From: Vermamoeba vermiformis
Lineage: Eukaryota > Tubulinea > Echinamoebida
Direction: 5' to 3'
Assembly (NCBI GenBank): GCA_045837725.1
Contig: JBEWZL010000156.1
Coordinates: 82,496 to 146,495 of the forward strand
DNA: 64,000 bases
The notes below the pieces were generated by a model. The model ran no database searches and was not told where the DNA came from. It was given only the letters and a program-made list of their open reading frames with translations. Of this stretch, positions 23,534-35,035 are shown piece after piece; within the stretch, counting starts at the first letter, position 1, and each line of letters starts with the position of its first letter. Made by a program: the position numbers and the translations under genes.

Positions 23534-24265
23534 GGGTGATATTTCGGATTAAAGGTTCGAAACAAGTGTGGTTAAGAAAGTTGGGCGAGATCCAAAAAAG
23601 TTTCTAGGGAGATTACTTACAGATTACTTGTTTGTTTGGCCTGTGTTTACAATATCTTTCAACATCCACCATAAATCGAATAAAAAGCAAACTTTTGAAA
23701 CAAATCCGACAATTTTTTGACGTCAAATAAATGCGATTTCTGAGTTTTCGGCAACGGTTTCGTTCTTTTTCTATTAAATTGGTCCGCGTCGTGCAATTGT
23801 CAATCGCTGTCCCAAAGCGACAATTGTCCTGCGTGATCCATTGTGATTTCGACAGATCTCCATAAACTACATTTTCGAAAGTATACTAGGTGTGATCCGA
23901 GCTCAATCAACGTTCGTCTTCATTATTTGATGGATGGGATCAAGGAAATTGCTCATATTAGGCAATTCTTTTAAAAAGATTGAATTCTATTTCACCAGTT
24001 TTTCAGAATCAGAAGATGCACGACAACAATAGGGACCTATTTCTAGGACAGTAAATGATTTAACTCCTTATATATATTTTAAAAGTTTTCGGCGACCTGT
24101 CATCAAGGCTTCAAAATGTTTCACATTGAAATTTGGGTACTTTTTACTAAATTTACAATCACATCGTACACGTGGCCCGCAGGCATAAAAACCATCGCGG
24201 CGAATCTTTTCATTTCATCTACCTCATACAATTCAATCAACAGCACACGCTACAAGTTATTGACA
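23534..24265. promoter_or_regulatory. Divergent promoter region between E and the Thr/Pro-rich GPI gene
   Basis: 732 bp with no coding signal. A TATA-like run lies at 24069-24080. The 20-bp block at 24097-24116 is also found upstream of F-box copy 1. Both E (minus) and the gene at 24266 (plus) start at its edges. Confidence 0.55.
24097..24116 (+). promoter_or_regulatory. 20-bp promoter block shared with 19247-19266
   Basis: CTGTCATCAAGGCTTCAAAA lies 150 bp upstream of the ATG at 24266, in gene orientation. The same 20 bases occur at a similar distance before F-box copy 1 on the minus strand. It is a candidate transcription-factor site or core promoter element. Confidence 0.65.
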
Positions 24266-25040
24266 ATGAAGTTCGTTATTGCTTTGATTGCTCTCTTCGC
24301 CGCCTCCGCTATGGCCCAGACTACGTTTGCTGTCACCAGCATCTACTCCAACGATAATTGCACTGCTCTTGTTGGTCAATACGTGAATGCCGATACCTCC
24401 GTATGTACAAATCTGACAAAATTTTTGGTTTTGATCGCGATCTCACCCTTTTATTCATTAGGGATGCACTGCCAACGTCACCGTGTGCACTCAATTCGGC
24501 GCTGGTTCTGGCCACTTCTACTTGCAGGATTGCGCTGCTGCCTCTGTTCCCACATTCTCTTCTTACTGGGTTGTTGCAAGCCTTTGGGACGCCGGTTGCA
24601 CTGCTGCTGGTGCTTGGCTCGCTGGTATGCCTGATACTTGCTTCATCTTCACCAACAATCCTGCTGCTCCCACTGCTTTCTTGGCTGCCAACCTCGGCTC
24701 TTGCTCTAGCAACACTTCATCTATCGTCAATGTTGCTTCTACCGACGGTGCCAACGCCGTGAGTGCCACTACTTGCACCACCTCACCTCTTATTTCCAAC
24801 TTCAACAACACTTACACTTGCGCTGCTTCTGGCATTACTGGCTTCAACTTTGCCTTGACTCAATGCCAGGAAACTGAAGCAGCTCCTACCGCTGAGCCCA
24901 CAGCCGTGCCCACCACTGCAACTCCCACCGCCCCCACCGCCCCCACTACCCCCACTCACCCTACTGCCGCTCCTAAGGCCTCCTCTGCTGCCGCTTTGGC
25001 CGCTAGCGGACTTCTGTCTGTTGTAGCTTTGTTGCTCTAA
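24266..25040 (+). CDS. Cysteine-containing GPI-type surface protein with Thr/Pro stalk
   Basis: A 237-residue protein. Exons are 24266-24400 and 24462-25040. A textbook signal peptide (MKFVIALIALFAASAMAQ) leads a domain of about 150 residues with regularly spaced cysteines. Then comes a Thr/Pro/Ala repeat stalk (TPTAPTAPTTPTHPT) and a hydrophobic C-terminus after an Ala/Ser-rich likely omega site. This is the classic layout of a GPI-anchored, O-glycosylated coat protein. Codons are strongly biased to C-ending forms (GCC, ACC, AAC), unlike neighbouring genes, which suggests high expression. I recognise no named domain. Confidence 0.85.
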
Positions 25041-25732
25041 ACTTTTTTGCGATCCGATTGCAAATCAGTTCCTATTAAACTCAAATAAAAGTTGATTAGG
25101 TCGATGAACGTTTCTTTAATATTAAATAACTAGAGTACGAGTGGTAACATTGCCGCGCCAAAAATTGCACGGGATGAAAACACAAACTTCATTGCTACGC
25201 CGTCAGATTTGCAATCCGCGGTGGAATATAATTAATTATATTCCCTAGATTGTAGGATTGATTCGCGGCGCACTGATTCGCGGCGCACTGATTCGCAGGT
25301 ATTTTCGGGATCACCGCAAAATTTTTTTTGTACAATACCCAAAATTTCGAATGAATTTAAACAAATTTGATTCGAAGTAGTTCTTATCGTTGTAAAAATC
25401 AGTATTACTGGAACCGATCTTTAGAATACTCGCACAATATATCAATCGCAAGTACCGCAAATGTTGTGTAGCAGCCGAGATTTCGTCAGAAGTTCGTACT
25501 CTCAATTCGATTTACAAACGAACACAATTATTGAATACATATGAGAGTACGTAATCAACAACAGTATCCTTGCAAGGGTCGTTACGGTCCAGTGAAGTGG
25601 AGAAGGAATTGCGGAACGCGGACTTTTTAGATCTAGCATCGCGTTGGCTCAAAGTTGTTTTTAAAAGTTCGACTCGCGGGTACTCTAATTGAATATTGCA
25701 ACATCTGTCACCTGCCTAACATCGGAGTTAAA
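25041..25732. other. Intergenic with a small tandem repeat
   Basis: 692 bp without a gene. At 25260-25299 the 15-mer GATTCGCGGCGCACT occurs twice in full and a third time in part. The repeat is GC-rich against an AT-rich background. Nothing else is recognised. Confidence 0.55.
25260..25299. repeat. 15-bp tandem repeat, 2.6 copies
   Basis: Unit GATTCGCGGCGCACT at 25260-25274 and 25275-25289, then GATTCGCAGG. Each unit contains CGCGGCGC. It lies between the Thr/Pro-rich gene and the 64-residue gene. Confidence 0.7.
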
Positions 25733-26006
25733 ATGTTACGAAAAAAACAAAAAATATCTGCGGACAAATACAAGCATTCACTTGCAACTGTCACAAGTAT
25801 GTAACGCAATTATACGCAGTTTGATGTTATAAACTGCTGTTCTTATTCACTTCCTTCAATTGGGTGTACCTAAAGACGGATCAGATGTGCCATTTTTTAT
25901 GATGCCATTAAGCGTTCGAACCTACTCTGCGGCGGCAATCGTATTAATACTAATGAAGTACCTATTGTTCTTTCGGCACAGTCCACGGATCTGCGGAGCA
26001 TTTTGA
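25733..26006 (+). CDS. 64-residue single-span membrane protein
   Basis: Exons 25733-25796 and 25876-26006 join in phase through a GTATGT...AAAG intron. The product starts with a basic stretch (MLRKKQKISADKYKHS), then a segment SDVPFFMMPLSVR, one hydrophobic span (AAAIVLILMKYLLFF) and a short basic tail. The positive residues on both sides leave topology open. It resembles small ER or mitochondrial inner-membrane accessory subunits in layout, but I cannot name a family. The in-phase junction and start codon support it; its size keeps confidence moderate. Confidence 0.55.
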
Positions 26007-26180
26007 TCAGATTTGTTGTCAACAAGCTTTCACATTAAGACAGTTAAGTCCATTACTTACATAGCCGGACTGGGTATCCTCTGACTATAAGCGCATTTTA
26101 TCCCAAGGAAGAATTGGTCCAATTGTTCGCTATCAGATCTAAAAGCGGGCGACACATCTAAAATTAATTGTACTTTATAC

Positions 26181-28884
26181 TTAGCTGATTAAACATAAAG
26201 CCAACAACATTAGTGAAAATAAATAAAAGGTTGCATGTGTGGCTTCAGACGTAGGTTTGATGGGCTGATTCGTCGATCCAGGTGCAGATGTCGCGACAGG
26301 AGGTGCCAAAGGAACTGCTTTAGGAGGAATTGTTCCTTGCAAAGCCGTGCTAGGTTCTTTACCAGTAACATCTAAAGTAAACCAACTCAAGTTAACTTGT
26401 TGAGTTGGGCAAAAATGACTTGGGAAAACACTTACCCGTCTGAACATTAGACGGCGCGCCATCTGCTTCAGAAATTTTAGTGTTGAAATCTTGTTGTTGC
26501 GACGAAACGAAGTTTTGAACGACTGAACTCGGGTCAGGCTCCGTATTAGTGGCATCTATGAACAAAAGATTATTGAGCTATTTACTCGTTTTGACCATTC
26601 AAAGTAGCTTACCCGGATCTACTTGAAGCTCAGTCTCCAAGGTGCTGGTCTGAGTCACATCTCGCTTGCCAGTATTGACAACAGTGACACGATTGTCGCT
26701 GATGCCAGTGACATTTACAAATGTCGATCGAACGACTTCTTTGAAGCCAGCGGGGAACGGTGAATCGGCCGTCAAAGTGATTACAATATTAGCCGCTAAT
26801 TATAAAGTGTTAAATATTATGCACGAGAGTAGTAAGCTGAACTTACATTGAGGGCAATAGAGGCTCGGGCTAACGGTGAAAGTCAACACGTAGTCTTCCA
26901 AAGTCCAAGTGTACGTAGCGTTCTCGAAGCCCAAGAACACTTGAAGCGACAGCGGGTATGCAGGACCACGGCCAGTAGCAAATGTTTTAACAGGAACAAC
27001 ATTCTGCGCGACAATTAGGAGTGCATATAAATAAAATAATGACGTACCAGGGGCGAGATGTTGTTACGATCGTCAGCACGTGGCAGAATGAAAGATTTAG
27101 ACTCGAGGTTGTTGTAAGAGAAGAAGGCACGGCCGTCATTAGGATTGTAACACTCGACGATTGGCACGACGTTTTGAATGCGTAGTGGCTGGAGGCCGTA
27201 CAGCTTTGGGCCTAACACCACAGCAGCTTGACAGTTATCGTGGAAGATTGGAGTTCCCTAAAAGTGCGTTAGCCACGTGGTCCATCTAAAATGCTAATCG
27301 CTAATTAATAAAGTACTTGCCATCTGACCAAGGTCACCAATAGAAACACCCTGAGCCAATTGCCCAACGAGTTTAACTTGCCATGAACCCCATTCGAGAC
27401 CCATGAATTCGACGTCAAACCCGATGTTGGATTGAGCGATAAACAAAGTATTGTCCACTGCAACAAGGTGATTAGATTATCATAATAATATGTTTTACGA
27501 TTACTTTTAGACAAGATCGGCTGAGCTTGCAATGCAGCGGGAACTGGGCCGGTAAAATTCACCTCATTGATAATGTCCACGTAGAAAGTCTAATAGTCCA
27601 CACTATTAACATGTTTCACGAGCTAACTATTACTAATATTATCATTACGTACCTGCTCACCAATAGTCACTTGTGAGAACGATTGACCTTTGTAGTACAT
27701 GAGCCACGGAGCTCCACTGTAATAGTTGTTTTGATACTGGTTGTAAGATTTGCGGAATGTTTGAGTTCCATTGCTCTAATATACATATTCTATTAGTTAA
27801 CGGGTTAAAAAAAATAAGGCGAAGGCTTACCAAATGGTACTTTAATAGCACGACTTCGACGGCTTGTATGACCAGCTCGTCATCTTCAATCCAAGCTCGT
27901 TTTGGACTTTCGTTCATATTCACGGTCCAATTCGACGTTTGAATATAACTAACACCATCATTAGGATGCCAGCCAACGAGCACGATGGTATTATTTTTGT
28001 AGACCATTGCGAGCACGGGTTGGCCAACAAAGAATTGTTGTAAATTCGTGTTGAAGACGTTGTTTACAGCGTCATAATATTGGATGGAAACGATGGTGGG
28101 GTCAGGAGGGTTAATGTTGCTTTCAATCATGTAGTTCGATGACCAGGGCACAAAAGACGATGGACCCGTTCCAGAAACTGCGTCCTGGAAATCATACAAA
28201 GCAACCATAGTAGCGCTATTAATGACTGCTGTAGAGCCCGTCTTCGACATGTAAAATTTGTTGCCTTGTACGTGCGTTAAAACCGGATCGATGAAAGTAG
28301 TGGTTTGGTAGCTAAAGCAATATTGTTAATAAAGTTATTGCTAAAAATTTAATATCCTACTCTGCTGCAGCGCGCTGGCCGGTATTAATATCGATTTTAA
28401 TAACTCGTTCGGTGGTATCGAATCCTTGTACGTAAATTTGCCCCTAGATAGAAATATTAAGCGTCATTTAATAATTGAAGCCGACTTACGAATTCATCAA
28501 CAGTTATCTCTTTGCTGGTAAAGCTAAAGATAACGTCGTCTGGAGGCCAAATCCATGCTGGATTCAGCACCGTGGTTTTTCCTCCGGACACCGTCGGGCA
28601 AAGAAACTGCGTAAATGTAAATATAAGTAAATATTACTATTATTTAATAAGCGAACTTAAGATAAAGGCATTACTATTTTTTATGCAATTAATTAAAAAT
28701 AACGGCTACCACTTACAGGGCGGTTGATCATGAAATTTCTTTCAGCGTTAGCACCTGCAGTTGGGTACCCAGAGTTTGCAAGTACCTCGGCATTAATATT
28801 TGGTATAAGAAAGAGCATCGAACAGATGAGGATCGAGCAGACCGCCATTTGCTCACTTTTCTTCCTCCGATGCCGTGAGTCCAT
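26181..28884 (-). CDS. NSGYP-family surface protein F
   Basis: A complete member of about 684 residues. Exons from the 5' end are 28717-28884, 28490-28606, 28361-28443, 27831-28311, 27653-27775, 27505-27589, 27321-27457, 27048-27257, 26847-27003, 26613-26795, 26436-26555 and 26181-26371. Features are a signal peptide (a start at the Met of EQMAVC is also possible), LANSGYPTAGANAERNF, KTTVLNPAWIWPPDD, RIQNVVPIVECYNPNDG, FFSYNNLESKSF, FPAGFKEVVRSTFVNVTGIS, the DPSSVVQNF stalk, a Pro-rich region and a hydrophobic tail. Intron 7 (27258-27320) uses a GC donor. Exon 10 is about 97% identical in DNA to that of H over roughly 150 bp, far more than the rest of the genes. The upstream neighbour G ends only 33 bp before this start. 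Confidence 0.87.
27258..27320 (-). other. GC-AG intron in surface gene F
   Basis: Donor GCAAGT follows the ATG codon that ends exon 7; the acceptor is TTTAG. Only this boundary closes the frame between DLGQM and GTPIFHDN, matching the family exon map. Confidence 0.75.
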
Positions 28885-28917
28885 CTGTGTTAATGACAAA
28901 AATATTGACAACAATAA

Positions 28918-31683
28918 TTAAAATCTAAATTTGTTATTTATGGCAAGCGAACCGCCGAAATTTACTTTGCAAAACAGTAAAAATGGAATTCCAATGACAG
29001 CAACAATACCGGAAAGGAAATTAGCTGTAGAAGGTACCGCTTGAGGTTCTTGCGAACTTTCTTGTGGCTCATTGGTCGGAATTGAAGGTGGGGCCGAAGG
29101 AGTTTCCTCTGTGGATCCGCGAATCTGGCTCGCTAACGGCTTCGTGGTAACGGCTGTATTATATTAGCTTATATAATTAAGTTGTAAATACTTACATGAT
29201 ACGGTGACATTGGCTGGAGCTCCGTCGGCAGCGCTAATCTGTTGGTTGAACGCATCTCGTTGGTTGGTGGCGAACTCTGTCACGACTTGTGCAGGAGAAT
29301 TTTCCACATTATTAGGATCTAATAATCACGTTAGTGTCAATAATAAAGTCATGATATGAAGGCACACACCAGGAGCAATAGAAAGTTCTGTTTCTAATTC
29401 GCTCGATTGAGTGGTACTTCGCTTGGAGCTCGTGACAATTGTGACACGACTGTCACTAATTCCCGTCACAGAAACAAACGTGCTTCGCACCTTTTGATTA
29501 AAACTAGCAGGGAAAGGCGCATCGGCTGTCAAGACAATGGTCAAATTGACCGCTACAAGGGTAAGTTACGTTAGATCCGCATCCAAACAATACTTTACAA
29601 ACACTTACTCGTAGGGCAATACAATTTAGAGTCCGAAGGATTGAAGCTAAGAAGGTAATTTTCGAGCTGCCAAGTGTAAGTACTGTTCTCCAACGGCAGA
29701 GACAAGATGTTGGACAAAGGATATGTGGGTCCATGACCGAGTTTAAACGATGTAATAGGAGTATCATTCTAACATAGCCGAGTTAATATAACATAGTAAT
29801 GACGAGACCGAGTAGACTTACCACTGCTGCGACAAAGTTTCGGTCTTGGATGGCCGGAATCTGGAACTCGCGTTGTCCAAGATTGTCATACGAAAAGTAT
29901 CCGACACCCCACTCAGGATCAATGCACTCGAGAATAGGCACGACATTTTGAATAGGCAGTGGCTCGAGAGTGTAGAGATTTTGATCGACTACAACGTGCA
30001 TCTTGCAGTCTTCAGAGAAGATAGGAAAGCCCTGCCAAAAGTGTCAGCGCGACAATTTCTTAAAACAGAGGATCTAGGTCTCGATTACTTACAGTAGCAC
30101 TATTGAACTCTGGTCCCACAGCCTTCATTTTAACGTCCCAGGTTCCCCAACCCAGGCCCCAAAATTCTAAATTTCCGCGATAAAGAGTAGTGATCACGAC
30201 GTTGTCCACTAAAGTCAATCACGATTAATAAAGCATATCGACATATAATAGTATGATCGAGCTTCACCTGTAGAATAAGTTGGTTGGGTAAGCATTTCTC
30301 CAGTTCGTTCGACAATCAGTTCGTCGTTATAAAGGTCTGCAAAGGCATGCTACGAGTATGAATCGCAGTTAGTAATGAACAAAGTTCAAATTAAATAATT
30401 CCGTTCTTTCTACCTCATCACCAAGGCTGACATCAGCAAGCGATCGTCCATTATGATATAGAAATTTTGACGGATCTGACAAGCTGACACTCTCTCCAGT
30501 TACAACAGTGACACCCTTCTCTTCCAAGATAACACCAGTTTCCTAAAAGGAAATCTCAGTAAACAGTTTATGGACTGACGTCCCACTTACGGCACTTATT
30601 CTGTAGATCTTCACATCAGTATTTTGCGTTATAGAAATGATTTCAGAGCCGTCTATCATCGCTTTAGCACTTTCTCGTGGCAGCGAACCATTGTAATACA
30701 TAGATGTGAAAGTGGCAGGTGAAGTGTTCGACGCAACAATCGGAAACTCGTGTGTCGCGTTCTTGTAGACCATAACAGGGGTAGTATAGCCAACAATAAA
30801 GTTAGGATTATTAGATACATCAACAGTATTCTCCGGCACTTTGATAAAGGTAAGCGCGGGATCTGTTTCGCTGCCGTCATTCGATAATCGGATCCAAGAG
30901 GAGCGACGGACGAGGGACCAATAGAATTAAATACGTTATCTATCCTCGTATTTAACGATAAATCAGGGTTCCAAGCGAAGGTAGCGTTATCGTTGGCTGA
31001 ATAATAAAGACCGCCTTCCAAGTGAGTGTATACTGATTGCTCTAGTGGAACCGAGTTTGTCCTGCATGATACGATTAATTTCCTAGATAAATAATAGAAA
31101 CTGATTACATAGTGGTCAGGGAAGCGTTTCCAGATGAGTGAATCTTGAAAACTTTCGATTGCAGGCCATTTCCTTCAATGAAAACGTATCCAGCTAAATA
31201 TATGTATCCCTATAAAATAATTATAATATTTTCCAATGGTTTAATACGCACGTCAGCGTCCATAGTAATTTCTCGGTGTGCTACGGAGTCCCATTGGAGC
31301 GGAAAATTGCTAGGCGGCCACACCCATGCTACATTTAATATGGTTGATTTACCGCCGGAGACGTTTGGGCATAAAACCTGCGTAACATCGCGGATTAGAA
31401 AAAGCAAAACTAAAAAACAAAATAAATCATGTTAATTAGTTCGCCTACTACTAATATTATAATTTAAATATTACCAAAAACAATCCTATTTGGTTTGAAA
31501 AGATTATCTTTCGAGTCGAGTTGTTGCGTTCGTTTTTACCTTTCTGTTAAATTGATAATTTCGTTGCGGGTTTGCTCCGGCCATTGGATAACCGGAATCA
31601 GCTAACTTCGCACTGTATACTACATTGACCAGCAAGATCTGGCCTAGAAGCAGCCAACAAAAAAATTCTTTACGATCCGGCAT
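28918..31683 (-). CDS. NSGYP-family surface protein G with a one-base frame break
   Basis: Exons from the 5' end are 31540-31683, 31252-31377, 31109-31209, 30591-31061, 30414-30542, 30268-30349, 30093-30208, 29822-30031, 29609-29768, 29370-29552, 29196-29318 and 28918-29153. All family blocks are present: LADSGYPMAGANPQRNY, STILNVAWVWPPSNF, PIQNVVPILECIDPEWG, YFSYDNLGQ, FPASFNQKVRSTFVSVTGIS, and a Ser/Pro stalk before a hydrophobic end. Exon 4 changes frame near 30875: the reading SDYRMTAA must shift by one base to reach ETDPALTFIKVPEN. The exon is one base short of closing phase. Everything else is open, so this is either a young null allele or a sequencing slip. The C-terminus near F's start is the least certain end. 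Confidence 0.78.
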
Positions 31684-31837
31684 CGGACGCTTCAGAACAG
31701 AATTGTATTGCAATTACCGGTGTTTTGCAGCTTGCAAGCGAAAAGCGAAATCGATGTCGCAAGTCCCGATGGCAAAACGGGAGATTTACAACTTTGGTGA
31801 CAGGAGCACGCAGTTGTCACGAGGGAATTTATCGAGA

Positions 31838-34642
31838 TTACAAATACGAAATAAATGAATATACAAAAGTAAAGAATATAGATACGCTAATTAAACCTGC
31901 ACTTGATGTAGGGGCAATCGGTACCGCTTTAGGTTGTGCGACCGGCTCTTCCACAATAATCGGCGCTGCTACTGGCGGTGGCAAAACACCTTGTACCTCA
32001 GTAGACAATGATTTGCCCGCTAAGTCTAGATATATTAACAGTAGTATGGCTTGCCTCCGTTATGCACGTATAATCAATCAAAGGTTCGCACCTAAACTAG
32101 TTATTGAGGGAGCATCGGTAGTGCTGTTGATCGCAGAGACGAATTGAGCTTGTGTTGTTTCAGATGACACAAAGTTAGAAACAACTTCTTGCGGCGAGGG
32201 CTCAGTGTTCGTATTGTCTGCAAAGTAATCATTGTTAGTAAGAAATTCAGACTGCAATTACCATGTAATTACGTACCAGGTGCAATTTCGAGCTCAGTCT
32301 CCAAGGTGCTTGTCTGAGTCACGTCTCGCTTGCCAGTATTGACAACAGTGACACGATTGTCGCTGATGCCAGTGACATTTACAAATGTCGATCGAACGAT
32401 TTCTTTGAAGCCAGCGGGGAACGGTGAATCCGCCGTCAAAATGATAGTAAATGTGACCGCTATTTTAACATTAAGTAACGTCATAATGAAAATACTGAGT
32501 GTTGACTTACTAGTCGGGCAAGCAATGCTCGGGCCAATTGTGAAAGTCAAAGTGTAGTCTTCTAGGGTCCAAGTGAACGTACCATTTGTACCAAGATAGA
32601 TCTTGGCCGAGAGTGGGAAATAAGGGCTGCGACCAACTGCAAAGTCTTCGAACGGTGTATTGTTCTGCTAAAGGTCAGTACCATAGGTTACCCGAAAGTT
32701 TAAAGAAACTTACCACAATAGTGATATTGTTTCTATCGTGGAGCTGCGGGATCCAAACTGGTTTTTGCTCCAGGTTGTTGTACGCGAAGTAACCGTTGCC
32801 GGCAGCATCAACGCACTCCAAGATTGGCACGATGTTTTGAAGCGGCATTGGAGCCAATGTATAGACGGAGTTATCAACGACAATATGCACGTTGCAATTT
32901 TCAGAAATGGCCGGGGCACCTGCGCTCTGGGAGTTGTACGTGACCGGAAGTCTTCCGCGAATTTTCAAATCGCGGCTTTCCCAGTCGTAGCCAATAAACT
33001 CGATTTTGGAGCCAGAGCCAGCTAAAGGCAAAAGCACAATATCATCTGTAAAAAATGGAATGTTTAGTCCTTGGTTGTGTTTAGCGTGCCAAAAATAACA
33101 CCAAGAAAACATACCGGATGACATAATAGGATGAGCGTTGCTAAAATAGCCTGGGAAGGCATTTCCGTATTCAACTTCATTTATCAGATCCACGAAGAAG
33201 TTCTTTAAAAAATTAGATCAAAGGAATTAAAGCGGCATTGAATAACTTACAGATGATTCACCGAAGGTAATAGAAGCCAGAGACTTTCCATTTTGGTACA
33301 TAACGAACGCAGTGTTGGCAAGATAATATGTTGCTCCCTGATACGTAGTAAAATTGTGCGTGGTAATAAGTTGACCGGTAGCCTTCAAAAATAACGGTCA
33401 TTTGGAGTCCTGATCCAAAGCACGTGCCAAAAAGTATTTCTAGAAAACTCAAACTTACTGCGTTAAGTCTATAAATAGCACCGACATCGCCTTGAGCAGC
33501 ATCACAAAGCAGAACCAATTCGTTACCGGAGACAAACGCGTTGTAAATTGCGCGATCCATCGGGATCGGAGCCCAAGCGGTACTTCCGACCATCCAACCG
33601 TTTCCTGTATCTCCAACGGCAATGGCAATGTCCACGCCACTATTGTTGAACACCATCACGTTGAGTTGCGGTTGTCCGACAACGATTTGGGTTTGGCCGG
33701 AAGCCTCAGCATTAGTACCAATAGAGAAGTACGTGAAGGCATTATCTTGATATGGAGCTCCCTGGTTGGTCTTCACCATCAAGTTGTTGCCAAAAGGAAC
33801 GTATGAAGAATGACCTTCGCCCAAAACAGCATCTGCGAAATACGCAGTCTGGGTCATTGTGTTGGTATTAACGCGAGCTGAATCGCCGCTACCACCTATG
33901 TACATCTCTTTGCCTTGGACTTGCGTTGGAACAGAGTCCTGAAAAATCGGTGTGTACCTAAAAGAGCGGATGCGGTTAACTTTTTTCTAAATTTTAACGG
34001 CACTTGTCTTACGTCGGTGTGGGGTAAAAAGTACCATTGATATGAAGTCTCGCAGTTAACGGTGATTCGGGGAAAGGACCGGTAATGTACATAAATCCCT
34101 TTTTTGGATTGGTATGAGTTAGATCCATAATTTTGGGAGTTTAACCGAAACTTACTTGCTCATCGATAGTGAACTCTCTATTAGAAGAAAATGCAAATCC
34201 TGATGGATTGCCAGTTTGATCAAATTGCCAAGCAACTTGAAGCACGGTTGTTTTTCCTTTCGCTACATCGCAAGAGAGCTAAAAAATAAATCGTCATTAA
34301 AAGTAAGAAGCACCAAAATAATACATTTTGGTTAAAAGGATTAGATGCAGCTCTTATTTAATTGCAACGGATCGATCCCGTTGCCAAAATTAATTAATCA
34401 AAAGCACAAATGCATAAATTGCAATCAAGCATCAAATAGAAATATATTTTGTAAATTCATAAGGGTTATTACAGCACTGTAAAATTTTTAATTTACGACT
34501 TAGTGATGCCTACCGGTCGGCTACTTTTCCAATTTCTTTGTGCATTGGCGGCATAAGTAGGATAGCCTGAGTCGGCTAACTTGGCAGCAAATGATACCAC
34601 CGCGATTGAAAGCACGAGTATAGCAACGTGCGCGATCTTCAT
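31838..34642 (-). CDS. NSGYP-family surface protein H, intron 7 lost
   Basis: A complete member of about 679 residues in eleven exons: 34514-34642, 34156-34278, 34013-34098, 33459-33957, 33251-33382, 33115-33202, 32714-33045, 32511-32664, 32277-32459, 32092-32217 and 31838-32025. It has a signal peptide, LADSGYPTYAANAQRNW, KTTVLQVAWQFDQTG, PLQNIVPILECVDAAG, YFAYNNLEQKPVWIP, TWTLEDYTLTF, FPAGFKEIVRSTFVNVTGIS, the VVSNF...QAQF stalk, a Pro/Val region and a hydrophobic tail. Exons 7 and 8 of the other members are joined here into one 332-bp exon with no trace of the intron. Exon 10 shares a near-identical tract with F. Confidence 0.87.
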
Positions 34643-35035
34643 TTTGATTAGAATGATTCGCCTACCGTTGCGTATGTGGTATATTATATGCGTTATCTCT
34701 TTAAAATAAAGTAATTTCTAAAACCAAACGGTCAGTACAGCATCTCGCTGGGAGATTATTTAAACATCGCCAAATTAGGAAATGGATCTAAAAATACGGT
34801 AATCAATCTTCGCTAAAATATTTGAATAATCACGTACCGATGGAACAGCATAATTAGTGTTATATTGCTTGTTTGTGGACTATTGCCAAGTCAAACCATC
34901 ACGAAAAAGCGCGCGATCTGCAAGTTTTCAATTAGTGAGTTTACAGTTCAACACAACTCGTAATCAATCCCAAAATCAATCTTTATGCCGTAGATATTAC
35001 GTATTTAAACCAGTGACAGGACTAAAGAAAACGAG
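34643..35035. promoter_or_regulatory. Divergent promoter region between H and the helicase
   Basis: 393 bp without a gene. H starts to the left on the minus strand and the UvrD-type gene to the right on the plus strand. No specific element is recognised. Confidence 0.45.

Noticed and set aside
25041-25732. CRISPR or centromere-like array
   Set aside because: The only repeat is 15 bp with fewer than three copies, far from either structure.
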